A stretch of DNA of 64,000 nucleotides from Rhabdophis nuchalis (GCA_039707465.1 CM077643.1:67722605-67786604), one strand, 5' to 3'. Counted from the stretch's first letter, positions 9,711 to 19,467 are shown. Numbers and translations are program-made. The notes: a model not told the origin generated them from the sequence alone.

Positions 9711-9757
9711 GACTAGTATAGATCTATTTCAAGCTATTTAGCTCTCATCAGCTGGCC
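9711..9757 (-). ncRNA. Type I hammerhead ribozyme motif, copy a (core intact)
   Basis: Minus strand: stem I strand GGCCAG, core CTGATGA, stem II GAGCTA/TAGCTT closed by AA (last pair G-T), core GAAA, stem III formed by ATAGATCTAT (3 bp, GATC loop), cleavage triplet ATA, then stem I partner CTAGTC. Stem I has one C-A mismatch. All invariant core bases and an NUH cleavage site are present, so cleavage is plausible but unproven. Confidence 0.8.
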
Positions 9758-9821
9758 ATACCCTTACTGACATGTGTGTGTGTGTGTTAGGTTTTGAGCT
9801 GATAAATAAATAAACAAGGGA

Positions 9822-9868
9822 GACTAGGATAGATCTATTTCGAGCTATTTAGCTCTTATCAGCTAGCC
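9822..9868 (-). ncRNA. Hammerhead motif, copy b (core mutated)
   Basis: Same layout with a perfect 6-bp stem I (GGCTAG/CTAGTC, one G-T pair), perfect stem II GAGCTAAATAGCTC, GAAA, and triplet ATC. The core reads CTGATAA instead of CTGATGA. G8 is essential, so this copy should be inactive. Confidence 0.8.
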
Positions 9869-9877
9869 GTACTCTTA

Positions 9878-9948
9878 CTGGGATTTGAACCAGGGAAGTA
9901 TTACATGTGATGCAGTTGTAATTGCCACTAGACCACTGGTTCTTATCC
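9878..9948 (-). tRNA. tRNA-like domain (not a functional tRNA)
   Basis: Minus strand contains A-box-like TGGTCTAGTGG (complement of 9925-9935) and B-box-like GGTTCAAATCC (complement of 9881-9891) at tRNA-like spacing. I could not form a proper acceptor stem, so this is a SINE-like Pol III promoter rather than a tRNA gene. It ends a few bases upstream of hammerhead copy b. Confidence 0.6.
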
Positions 9949-10147
9949 TGATCAGCTGAGACAGGGGAATAAGCATATACTTGTGTTACAACATCCTGGT
10001 AAGTCCCAAGTAAGGGAGGAAGCATACTGCTTTCCTTTTCTGTCTTTCGGCTCATCACCCGAGACTATGCAGACAGAAAGCTATTTTTTCATTGATTTTG
10101 TTTCCATGTGTGTTAGGTTTTGAGCTGATAAATAAATAAACAAGGGC

Positions 10148-10196
10148 GACTAGGATAGATTTATTTCGAGCTATTTAGTTCTCAACAGCTAGCTAT
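10148..10196 (-). ncRNA. Hammerhead motif, copy c (degenerate)
   Basis: The core reads CTGTTGA, stem II is weakened (GAACTA/TAGCTC) and stem III has a base change. The GAAA and ATC parts remain. Here the tRNA-like domain upstream is deleted: CCTGTCTCAGCTGATCAGG runs almost directly into the ribozyme. Confidence 0.7.
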
Positions 10197-10204
10197 ACCC
10201 TTAT

Positions 10205-10375
10205 CCTGATCAGCTGAGACAGGGGATAAGAAACAGTGGTCAGTGGCAATTACAACTGCCACAAATGTAATACTTCTGTGGTTCGAATTCCAGTAAGGGT
10301 ATGGCTAGCTGATGGTCTCTGGTGATGAGCCGAAATTGGGGCTTAATTGGTGCTTACCAGGGTGTTGTAACAAAT
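10205..10375 (+). repeat. Flipped tRNA-like unit lacking the ribozyme
   Basis: Plus-strand AGTGGTCAGTGGCAATTACA and GGTTCGAATTCC repeat the tRNA-like domain of copy b in the opposite direction. After GGTATGGCTAGCTGATG the sequence jumps to GTCTCTGGTGATGAGCC, so the ribozyme is deleted. The quasi-palindrome around 10202-10222 may explain the inversion. Confidence 0.65.
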
Positions 10376-10575
10376 ATATATGATTGCCAGCTGACTGCAA
10401 TTTGGCAGTTCAGATCTCACCAGGCTCAAGGTTAACTCAGCCTGCCATCCTTCAGAGGTCAGTAAAATAAAGACCCAGATTGTTGGGGGGGAAATGCTGA
10501 CTCTGTAAACTGCTTCGAGAGGGCTGTAAAGCACTATGAAGCAGGTATGTAAGTCTAGACGCTATTGCTATTTCA
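10376..10575 (+). mobile_element. tRNA-derived squamate SINE, 5'-truncated
   Basis: Contains GGCAGTTCAGATCTCACCAG, CTCAGCCTGCCATCCTTC, AGACCCAGATTGTTGG and AGGGCTGTAAAGCACTATGA, then a tail GCTATTGCTATT. This is a familiar dispersed SINE body of squamate genomes with a GCTATT tail. The tRNA head is missing. Confidence 0.75.
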
Positions 10576-12786
10576 GAATTTTTGAAAGTGCTATATCTGC
10601 TTAGGCTGTCTCAGTCATACAAAGATGTAGCCTTGTTGTAAAAAATATAACAATCATGATTTTATTTCTTTGAATCAAAAATCATTTTTGAAATATTTTG
10701 CCATCAAAACTCATGATTTGCAGATTTGAAAGTCTTCATTGTAACATACAAAAACGATCATTTCACTCTATTTTAGGATCTTTAATAGGCATTTATAATT
10801 CATTTACAAGAAGTCAATATATTACTGCATAACTGAAACAGAATCTCCAAAATTCTGAAATAATGATAATCTAATTCTACCATTTCGGAAGGGGATGAAT
10901 GTAAATGGCCAGAAACCTTGGTTCTTGTTTTTATTTATTTAGCAATGGTATTTTTCTTGAACAAGATGGCAGGCAGGCATAGCCATGCTTTTAAGGGTTT
11001 CTCAAAGTCCAAGAGACCAGCATGTGACTTATAAATGAAAGACCAATCAAGCAGATATTCTTATCAATAATTTTTATGATGGTCAGCATTTCTGGGTAAC
11101 ATACAGATGTCAAGTGTAAATTTGTTGAAATCTAAGCAACAGTCCCTGAGTAGAGGAGACTGGGAGTGTATAGCATCTGATTTTCTTCTCTGAAATTGAA
11201 AAAAAAGCCAATGTTCAAGTAGGAAATATTAGACTTAAGGGAACCAAAGACATCAACACCATATCATTCAAGGTAGGCTTTTTATCTGCCAAAGATTTCC
11301 ACTGTCTCATTAAGAAAAGTTAGTGCAGAACACAAGTATTATTTCTGTGTATCTTTAAGGGAGAAGGTAAACATGGAGTTCTTATTTTATGTTTTAAGGA
11401 AACATAAAACTGAATGCAATTTAACATTTCTTGGGCTACACTAGAGATTATTTTGATATAGTCAGAAAAACAATAAGTAGAATTTCATGGTAAGACACAA
11501 TCATAAAAAGAACGTAATATGAATGGTTCAATCACAAAGAATTACAATGTAAAAAAACTGAAAGTCATCAAAAGAAATCATACAAGAAGCTTACTGATGA
11601 TCTGAAAATCATAAAGGGCACACATTACGGCATGATAATGAGAACTGAAATTCTCCAACCATTCCCTAGAATCAAGCTTGAAAAACACAAAGTCAGGTGT
11701 CCATTAAAACATAGATAATGGCTAAAGGTTTGAGTTGCTTCTTTATAAAACCTATAAAGCCAAACAGTGCTGTCATGTTGACAGAGGACAATCAATTGTT
11801 TAAAGGAGCTTAATTCTAATACAGTGTGCACTAAAGATTCTTATCTTGCTGTCTGAGTAACTCCTGCCAAGTTTGAGCATGACAGCTTGATTGCCTTCCA
11901 CAGCAGGAAAAGAAAGAACCATCACACTACTGCTCCAGAATCAGAACAATGGTTATCAAGCCCTGTAATATAAAGCCGCGAGAAAGGTAGAAAAAAGACA
12001 TGCTGGTTTAAATTGCAGAGGGCAATGCATTCTCATGTTGGCAATCAACTGTTTAAAGCAGCTTAATTCTAGTTTCCAATAAAGATTCTTGTGTAGCTAT
12101 GCCTTGTCAAGCAATCAGGTAGCTTCTGCCAAGTTTGATGGAGGAACCTGATGCAAATAGGAAGTGGAAAGACAAGAAAAAAATCCATTAAATAGCCAGG
12201 GCCAAATAATTTCCATATTATGAAATCCACAGAATTTGCTAGTTGTCTTTCCAAACTTCAATTAACTTAGAGAAATCCTGGAGAATGGCAATGAGATGAT
12301 TAGAAGGGGCGGGGGGTCAAATGTTTTCCAAATCTTGAAAACAAAGACAGGAAGAGGTTGTTAGAAACTGTTGTGTAATCAGTTTAGTAATAACCTGGGA
12401 GATATTAGAACAGAACATAAAATGATCGGTTTTGAAGTGCATTAATTCCTAGGTGTTAGCTGCATTTGTCAATGAGAAACCTTGCCAAATTAACCTAAAT
12501 CTGTGTTTTTATTTTTAATAGATTGTGAGAATATTATGGATATAACATAAACATGCAAAGCCACAATATACTCAAATCATATTAAACCAGAAGCAAACAA
12601 ATCTCCTTATACTTTTTCATGCAAATTAGGTTAATGGCAAAATTAGCATGTGATAATCCAGTTTGCTTTAATCATGGTTTGATGAATATAGCAGACACAG
12701 ATCACATTTAATCTGACAGAAAGGCAAGCTAACACAGATCAACTGCGGCTAGAAGCAATGGTCCGAAAAATAAATCAGACTAAAAC
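10576..12786. other. Unassigned AT-rich DNA with a diverged local duplication
   Basis: No gene or known element. Segments 11797-11880 and 12044-12140 resemble each other (shared TTTAAAG.AGCTTAATTCTA, AAAGATTCTT and TGCCAAGTTTGA blocks), about 250 bp apart, a diverged direct repeat. Confidence 0.5.
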
Positions 12787-13019
12787 AGGGATCGCCAACC
12801 ACTGGTTGCATCATGCTAGTAGAAATGGTGGGTGAGCATGCACCCCCACTTGCACAAGCAATGAGGCGAGCATGCGTAAGTGCACACTATTTTCATGAGC
12901 GGTGTATGTATGTGCATCCTTTGTACACAAATCAAGCTGGGCATACTTGCACAAAATCATTCCCTCTCCCCCCCCCCCACTGATGGTCTTCAAAGCCAGA
13001 AAGGTTGGGGAACTTGTTC
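12787..13019. mobile_element. Degenerate hAT-type MITE
   Basis: Starts CAGGGATCGCCAACC and ends GGTTGGGGAACTTG, imperfect inverted ends of the CAGGGGTC...CAACC hAT type seen elsewhere here. The flanking 8-mers (gactaaaa, ttctaaat) only partly match. No coding capacity. Confidence 0.55.
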
Positions 13020-13331
13020 TAAATTTAGCAAACATTCTATCCCCCCCCGATCTATTATTATTATAATTTTTAAAAACCCTATGGTTTATTAGGGTTTTTT
13101 TCACAATTGAAATGAAATTCAATTGTAAAAAAAGTAAGGTTCTACATTTAGGCAAGAAAAACCAAATGCACAAGTACAGTATAGGTGATACCTTGCTCAA
13201 TAGTAGCAACTGTGAGGGGGATCTTGGAATCCTAGTGGACAACCATTTAAATATGAGCCAGCAGTGTGCAGCAGCTGCCAAAAAAGCCAACACAGTTCTA
13301 GGCTGCATAAACAGAGGGATAGTATCTAGAT

Positions 13332-13919
13332 CAGAGGTCCCCAACCTTTTTTGCACCAGGGACCGGTTTCATCTTAAAGAAAATTCTGCGGACCGGTGGG
13401 GAGGGGGGGAGGGGGAACAGGCGGTGCATGCGCACAGGGGGGGGAGTCGGCTCACTTGGCCCTCTATAGCAGGGATCCCCAACCTTTTTTGCACCAGGGA
13501 CCGGTTTCATTTAAAAAAAAATTCTGCGGACCGGCTGGAGTAGAGGAGGAGGGGGGGAGGGGGAACAGGCGGTGCATGCGCACGCGGGCGGGGAGGGGGA
13601 ACAGGTGGCGCATGCGCACGCAGGGGGGAGTCGGCTCACTCGGCCCTCTAGGGCAGAGGTCCCCAACCTTTGCAACTTTACGTCTGAAGGACTTCAGCTC
13701 CCAGAATTCTGGGAGCTGAAGTCCTTCAGACTTAAAGTTGCAAAGGTTGGGGACCTCTGCTCTAGGGCCTCCAATGGCACGAACGGCCGCACCTGCGCTC
13801 TCCCACATCCGGCATGCGCTTTGCTCAGGGGGCTTCCCTCTCCTCCCCGGCCCTGCGGCTCGGTTCCTATCAAGCCACGGACCGGCACCGGTCCACGGAC
13901 CGGGGGTTGGGGACCCCTG
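13332..13919. mobile_element. Non-autonomous hAT element with internal duplication
   Basis: Ends CAGAGGTCCCCAACC and GGTTGGGGACCCCTG, bracketed by an 8-bp duplication ATCTAGAT at 13324-13331 and 13920-13927, diagnostic for hAT. Inside, the left end is repeated from 13473 (CAGGGATCCCCAACC, then ACCAGGGACCGGTTTCAT in both), with GC-rich GCATGCGCAC units. No transposase. Confidence 0.88.
13654..13759. mobile_element. hAT MITE nested inside the hAT element
   Basis: A 106-bp near-perfect palindrome: CAGAGGTCCCCAACCTTTGC at the left, its complement at the right, with CCCAGAATTCTGGG at the centre. An 8-bp duplication CTCTAGGG lies at 13646-13653 and 13760-13767. This gives three levels of nesting: MITE in hAT in CR1. 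Confidence 0.92.
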
Positions 13920-14484
13920 ATCTAGATCACGTGAAGTGTTAATGCCACTTTATAATGCCTTGGTAAGGCCACACTTGGAATACTGCATACAGTTTTGGTC
14001 GCCACAATGTAGAAAAGATGTGGAGACTCTGGAAAGAGTGCAGAGAAGAGCAACCAACATGATTAGGGGGACTGAAAGCTAAAACATATGAAGAACGGTT
14101 GCAGGAACTGGGTATGTCTAGTTTGATGAAGAGAAGGACCAGGGGAGACATGATAGCAGTGTTCCGATATCTCAGAGGGTGCCACAAAGAAGGGAGTCAA
14201 ACTATTCTCCAAGGCACCTGGGGGCAGGACAAGAAGCAATGGGTGGAAACTAATCAAGAAGAGAAGCAACTTAGAACTAAGGAGAAATTTCCTGACAGTT
14301 AGAACAATTAACCTCTGGAACAGTTTGCCTCCAGAAGTTGTGAATGCCCCAACCCTGGAAGTCTTTAAGAAGATGTTAGATAGCCATTTGTCTGAAATGG
14401 TATAAGGTTCCTGCCCACGCAGGGGGTTGGATTAGAAGACCTACAAGGTCCCTTCCAACTCTGCTATTGTATTGTATTGTATTA

Positions 14485-14768
14485 TGTCATCTCTAGATCC
14501 CCCCCCCCCCAAGATCAAAATCGCTCCAATCTGGCCTGCTTCAGAATAGCCCTCAAGACCTGAGTTTCCACAAAGTCTTCTATGATGAAAAATAGTATTC
14601 TGTTTCACTGTATTTGCCATCGTTCCTCTTTATTTTTTTAACTTTTCATTGGATTTATTGTAATTTCTTCGTTTGGTTTTTGTGAGCTTCCCAGAGTCAT
14701 GGAGAGACAAGGAACATGCAAGATTAATAGATTATTGTTGGTTGCACAGTCAGCAAAATATTTGGACA
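14485..14768. other. Mostly unassigned flank
   Basis: No gene seen. The last bases before 14769 probably belong to the tail of the R4-like LINE interrupted by L1-like copy B. Confidence 0.4.
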
Positions 14769-14779
14769 GAATTTCACAT
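14769..14779. repeat. Target-site duplication (left) of L1-like copy B
   Basis: GAATTTCACAT recurs exactly at 16762-16772. Confidence 0.82.
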
Positions 14780-16761
14780 ATTTATTTTGAAAAAGTATTT
14801 TTATTGGTTTTCAGAATTTTTACAAGGGAAAAAGGTGTAGGGTAAAGGTAACATTTTGGTAGCTTCCCTGCCATTGGTGGCAGCTTTTCCAAAACTTCAT
14901 AAGTTTACAATTTTAAAGGTAAAGGATAAAAATATAAAAAGATTACATTGTATAGTCTATATTTTCAATCATCTTTTTTTTGCCATTTTATCTTGTATCA
15001 ACAATTACAATAGTATTTCAAATAAACTCATTTTTGCGATCTGAGTCTTTTTGCAATTGACTCCTCTTCCCTGTCCCCGGGCAGGGCCGTTGCTCCCTCC
15101 TTTCCCCCGTCTTCACCTCCCAGCTGGGTGGAATGTTTTTTAATAAAAGCCTCCGCCTCGTTTAGTGTTTTGATTTTTACTCTGCCTCCCTCCCAGAATA
15201 TCAACATTCCCTCTGGTAATAACCACTTGAACCATATTCCCTTTTTATATAATTTCTTAGACAAGAAAGAATACTTCCTCCTTATTTCTCTAATTTTTTT
15301 CGGAATCTGTTTCAAAATGATTATTTCTTTATCCTGGCATTTTAAAATTCCCGTTGAGCCCTCAATATCTCATCCCTTGTGGATCTCCTAAGAAATTTAA
15401 CATGAACTTCTCTTGGTACGTTATTGATACTGGCATAAGTTGAATTAATTCTATAAACCAGGTCCATATCCCACCAGAGTTGATCTTTCTCTCTTTTAAG
15501 ATATTCTGCTAATATTGTACTCATAAGGTCTTTAAGATCTTCGTTTTCTGACTGGTATATTCTGGAACCTGAGAAAAAAAGACATTCTTTCAAATTCAAT
15601 TTTGGTCATGTTTGCTCCCAATTCTGAACCCTCCCTCCGAACCTCCTTCACCTCTTCCCCTATCTCAGCCGCCTCCTTCTCTAGCTTTTCAATTTTTTGT
15701 TTATTTTCCGTTGTATTTCGTTGTGTTTCCCTAAGCTCTAATGTTAATTCTGACATCTCTTTCCTCATTTCATTCATATTTTCATTCATGCTATTCATAT
15801 TTTTCATTATTTCCCGAAACATTTCTACAACCAACGGATCCTTTGAGCCCTTTCCAGCAGGTTCTTTCTGTAAAAATGTAGAAATCTTTGACTGTGTAGC
15901 CAGGCTGGAGATGGCAGAGGATGGGGAGAAGCTGACTTTCCCGTTGGAGGCTTTCTAAAAGCCATTGTGTCACTCTCAGTTTCTTAGCTGACAAAGAAAT
16001 GGCGCCAGAGAAACGGATGACCAAAACATTCTGAGGTATCAGAGAGTCTGAGTGGGAGTTCAGTCTTAAGAGTCGTAAGAGTTCACTTTAAAAAAAGGAA
16101 ACCTTACAGTCCACAATCAGGAGTCCACATATTGGAAGAGACTTGAGACCCTTTGGTAGGAATGTCTGAAGTAAAGAGTTTATAATCCTTCTTTGGTAAG
16201 TAAGTAATTAAGGAGGGAAAAGCTTCAGCACTGTAGAGGAGTTATAAGCAGAGAACAAAGAAAAGCCATCTTGCCCCGTCCTCTGACAGGAAGAAAAGTA
16301 AGAGTTCCATTCACTTTCTTTTTAAAAGAGCTCCGTAAGAAACAGTTGCAAATGCGATACAATACAATTCTTTCACATAGTTTGTTCAAATAGCAAGTTA
16401 ATCCTTCCTCTCTCCATTTCAATGGAGAGGAATCGGTTAATTGCCACTCCATCCAAGGGGGGGGTTGAGAACTCCCCCCTCCAATCTGCATTCCAAGTTG
16501 ATTGAACTAGCACTTACAGTGATTTATCGCTTATCCTTCATCTGCAACTCAAGAGATTAGGGAGAGTTTTTCTCCTCTGGCGTTTCAGCTATTCTTCTTA
16601 TTCTGCATAGCTCCCGAGTTCCATCCGGCGAAGAAGCGAAATCCGCGCCCCCCTTTTTGCTCGCCAGCTCCTAGTGCTTCCGAAGAAGCCCACCAGTACA
16701 GCAAGCGGCGGACAAAGCACAAAGTACGTCCGTCGCCTTCAAAAACCGGAAGCGAAGTCCC
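14780..16761 (-). mobile_element. ORF1-only L1-like retrotransposon, copy B (1982 bp)
   Basis: Minus strand starts GGGACTTCGCTTCCGG then GGCGACGGACG, matching the 5' end of copy C. It has a long leader, an ORF1 remnant (15965-15028), a 3' UTR of about 250 nt with CCAATAAAA and an A-rich end. An 11-bp duplication flanks it. The body is clearly more diverged from A and C than they are from each other, so it belongs to an older or different subfamily, yet it has the same layout and length and no ORF2. It sits in the tail of an R4-like LINE. Confidence 0.85.
15028..15965 (-). pseudogene. L1 ORF1p-like, copy B, frameshifted
   Basis: Start ATG at 15965 (minus). The reading slips about three times: near 15890 (after the N-terminal Pro-rich stretch), near 15545 (after SFFLRFQNIPV) and near 15345 (before DKEIIILKQIPKK). 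Pieces show a coiled coil rich in E/K/N (EMRKEMSELTLELRETQRN), the RRM-like start ERMSFFLRFQN, DLVYRINSTYASINNVPREV, and GIWFKWLLPEGMLIFWEGGR. The tail AKRLRSQK matches copy A and shows the ancestral C-terminus. Not translatable as one protein. Confidence 0.85.
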
Positions 16762-17500
16762 GAATTTCACATTTTTGTCCACCTATCAAGTCCTTCCCAA
16801 GAACCTTGGATAGACACATATTGTTGTTTGATGCAGTTGAAAGTATTGTTACAACAAGAAAGCTGTTCCGAATAAAGCTGCTTTTTGCAAGTGACCCAGA
16901 GTGATTTTTGTCAATAATGAAGATATTCAAAGTATTGTTTCAAGATGCCTATTACTAATTTTATTATCTTTGCTTTCTTTTGTCACAGTTATTCTTCTTC
17001 TAATTGAAGGTCTTTATATTTCGTGATTTTTCTCTGGTTCTTTCTTTTCTATTCTGCTCTCTCCAGAAATGGTCACATCCACTTTCCAGACTTTTTTTGT
17101 CTTTCTTATCAACAAGTTTAAGTCTGGGGTGTTATGTGGCAGGTGCTTGTCTGCTTGAATTCTAAAATCTCAGAGCTTCTTAGCTTCTTCATTTTCTTTT
17201 ACCTTGTCTATTTCTGATTTGCTTATAGGAAAATAATGTTTCTTACAGATCTTCCAATGCACCATTACTGCTACTTTGTCATTCATTGTTTGTAGTCAGT
17301 CTTGCAATCTTCTTGCAGTAGCTAACTTGATAATCCACTGTTTCTTCAGCTTCTTGGTAGAGGTTGCATTTGTTGTCTGATGTTGTCTTCTCAATTCTGG
17401 TTTGTATGCATTTATTCTTAAAGCTGATCTTCTGCAGCCAGAATTAGCCCCTCTGTCTCTTTCAGCTTTTCTGCTCTTAGCCATTACCTAGTCCTAACAT
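16762..17500 (-). pseudogene. R4/Dong-like LINE ORF C-terminus (restriction-like endonuclease region)
   Basis: Minus-strand translation from about 17490: MAKSRKAERDRG, KKQWIIKLATARRLQD, then VHWKICKKHYFPIS, VKENEEAKKL (a stop here), DFRIQADKHL, TPDLNLLIRKTKKVWKVDVT. The PD...D spacing and the EN..KiLWDF.IQTD order are characteristic of the endonuclease tail of R2/R4-group LINEs. The last part (CLSKVLGKDLIGG) recurs in the plus-strand copy at 36433-36690. It carries at least one stop and is interrupted near its 3' end by L1-like copy B. The exact clade (R4, Dong, Rex6) is inferred. Confidence 0.65.
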
Positions 17501-17637
17501 AGCAGCATGTCTAACAAGACCAAAGCACAGGAGGCGAAAGCATGTTTTAGATTTTCTTTGCAATAACCACTCATACAAAGCCTTAAAAAGGATGGAAATT
17601 TCGGTGCCTTTTATACTCCAAATGTAGCTTTTTGGAC
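17501..17637. other. Unassigned
   Basis: Nothing recognised. Confidence 0.4.
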
Positions 17638-17755
17638 GCTTTTTTTCAGCCCTAATGAGGTGCTAACAAGTGAAGTGATCTTCCATTTCAGGCAAAGCTT
17701 GGAAGTTCAGAATATCGTTTCACTCATTAGTACCTCATTAGGGCTGAAAAAAAGC
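17638..17755. mobile_element. Short hairpin element, possible MITE
   Basis: Positions 17638-17661 and 17732-17755 form a perfect 24-bp inverted repeat containing CAGCCCTAATGAGGT, with a 70-bp interior. No family recognised and no clear target duplication, so MITE status is inferred. Confidence 0.55.
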
Positions 17756-18222
17756 TTCGAATATTTTTACTGAACTGTTGGAAAAATTTCTTGGTTTGTT
17801 CCACCTGGGAGAATCCCATGATGAAAGATTTGAAGACCGCCTTAAGAGGTACTTCTTTTGTTCAGTTTCTGTTTTTGGGAGATAATCCTCTCAAGGGCAA
17901 GGCAGAGAGTTCCTGTGACTAAGTGATTTCTATTCTTTTGGGGATAATCCCTTTAAGGGATAGACAAGGATTTTTCCTATGGGCTATCTGAATTTTCTCA
18001 ATGGTTTCCTTCAGGCAAGCACTGAGCTGGTTTGTTGATTCAGCTTCGTTACATTTTATGAGGTATGAAGTGCTTTTGGCTGAATGCCCAGGCACCTACT
18101 TAAACTTATTAAGATTTTCCCCACTGCCTGGGGAAAGAAAAAAAGTGGCAAAAATATTATTTTATTATACTATTGTGTTTGCTTGCTTTTCTGGTGCTAT
18201 GGGAATACCTGGGAGGCAGATT
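17756..18222. other. Unassigned
   Basis: No gene or recognised repeat. Confidence 0.4.
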
Positions 18223-18332
18223 TTTTCCCCTATTTTCCTCCCCCAAAACTAAGGTGTGTCTTATACTCTGGTGCATCTTATACTCTGGTGCATTTTATAC
18301 TCCTGTGTGTCTTATATTCCGAAAAATACAAT
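18223..18332. mobile_element. End of a 'TATACTC...AAAAATAC' hAT-like MITE
   Basis: Three imperfect repeats of a TCTTATACTCTGGTGCAT unit followed by CCGAAAAATACAATAT. The same end motif bounds the element at 45405-45772. The other end is not seen. Confidence 0.5.
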
Positions 18333-18589
18333 ATATCATGATGAAATACATAACAACTTTGTGGTAGGTTTTTTGTTTGTATGTTTGCTCTTAGTAGACG
18401 TTACTGGGAGAATGATAAGCAAGGCTATTATTTTCATTAGCAGCTATTCATTATTCCTAATAATTAGAAACTATTCTGAATAAATATTTAAATAATCCAA
18501 AGTGTGTATCAGCCCACTGCTTATACCTCGAAGCTGATGACTGCACATAATACTCTGTGGGCTTATAAAGGGCCTGAGGAGTTCTAGAT
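18333..18589. other. Unassigned
   Basis: Nothing recognised apart from AT-rich sequence. Confidence 0.4.
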
Positions 18590-18665
18590 GCTCTCTGAGC
18601 TTGGCTGTTTTCTTGCAGACATTTCATTATCCAAACTAGGTAACATCATCAGTGCTAGTGTGATA
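18590..18665 (-). mobile_element. Penelope-like end with hammerhead-like core
   Basis: Minus strand reads ...GCACTGATGATGTTACC, TAGTTTGGATAATGAAATGT, CTGCAAGAAAACAGCC. The CTGATGA core, a stem (GTTACC/GGATAAT, partly decayed) and GAAAT-GTC match the order of hammerhead cores known in Penelope-like elements. Related copies are at 22843 and 23113. Too decayed to expect activity. Confidence 0.6.
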
Positions 18666-19120
18666 GTTTTGCAGAAACATCTGCAAAAAACAAAAACAAA
18701 AACCCCACCAAGCCGAGAAAACAATAGGTGCCCTTCATTTAAACCCTTATTTCAACATATATTCTCCTTTATTTTTATAAAGGGGGTCTACAGTAGAAAA
18801 TCTAACTTGCATAGAATAATGTGAGCATAGTTGGAATAAAACTGGCTTGGTTGCACTTGAGGCTGAAATGTGCCAAAACTGCCTGGAACTGCCATTGGCA
18901 GGGAATGCTACATATGGCACAAGTATGATTAAAGATAATAAACTAGTGTACACCTTTCCTATTTTTCAATTTTAAAAATCATTTGAAAGTAGACCAAAGC
19001 CATTTGATGGTAGAAGTCAGCTTTCTGAAGGTGATCATAACATATATAAGATTTTAGCCTGGAATGTAAAGAATGTAAGGAACACAAATGAAGCAAGGAA
19101 ATAAAAGAAAGAATGAGGGA
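18666..19120. other. Unassigned
   Basis: No feature recognised. Confidence 0.4.
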
Positions 19121-19467
19121 GGTGGTGACTCAGTGGCTAAGATGCTGAGCTTGTTGATCAGAAAGGTCAGCAGTTTGGCAAGTTTGAATCCCTAGTGCGG
19201 CATAAAGGAGTGAGCTCCTGTTACTTGTCCCACCTTCTGCCAACCTAGCAGTTTGAAAGCATTTAAAAATCAGGTAGAAAAATAGGAACCACCTTTGGTG
19301 GGAAGGTAACAACGTTCTGTGCACCTTCGGCATTTAGTCATGCTGGCCACATGACCACGGAGACATCTTCGGACAGTGCTGGCTCTTCGGCTTTGAAATG
19401 GAGATGGGCACCTCCCTCTTGAGTCAAGAATGACTAGCACGTATGTGTGAGGGTAACCTTTACCTTT
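19121..19467 (+). mobile_element. Sauria SINE, near full length
   Basis: A tRNA-derived head with GTGACTCAGTGGCTAAG (A box) and a TTTGAATCCCTAG B box, a body including CTTCTGCCAACCTAGCAG, GGTGGGAAGGTAAC, GGCCACATGACCACGGAGAC and GGCTCTTCGGCTTTGAAA, and an AACCTTTACCTTT tail. This matches the Sauria SINE of squamates, mobilised by LINE machinery. A second copy (minus) lies at 49700-50152. Confidence 0.88.

Larger units (their letters stand above)
9622..10375 (-). mobile_element. Composite tRNA-like / hammerhead repeat array I
   Basis: At least three partial units, mostly on the minus strand. In minus order a unit reads: a GGTGATGAGCCGAAAG box, a CCTCCCTTA...TGGGAC segment, ATGTTGTAACA, CCTGTCTCAGCTGAT, a tRNA-like domain with A and B boxes, AATCCCAGTAAG, a hammerhead ribozyme motif, then TTGTTTATTTATTTATCAGC, TCAAAACCTAACACACA. 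(CA)n tracts sit between units. The part from about 10205 is flipped to the plus strand and has lost its ribozyme. A matching array is at 58064-59110. No protein is encoded. The closest known concepts are Penelope-linked hammerheads and animal retrozymes, but the tRNA-like head is unexpected. Confidence 0.75.
13109..14484 (+). mobile_element. CR1 LINE, 5'-truncated, split by a hAT element
   Basis: Begins at AAATGAAATTCAATTG, inside the C-terminal part of CR1 ORF2, continues across a hAT insertion (13332-13919), and ends with the CR1 3' block GGATTAGAAGACCTACAAGG and an (ATTGT)n tail. Encoded remnants include KSKVLHLGKKNQ and NSSNCEGDLGILVDNHL. No RT core remains. It carries more differences than the copies at 27 kb and 52 kb, so it is older. 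Confidence 0.88.

Noticed and set aside
9878..9948. Functional tRNA gene
   Set aside because: A and B boxes are present, but no proper acceptor or anticodon stem forms; it is part of a repeat.
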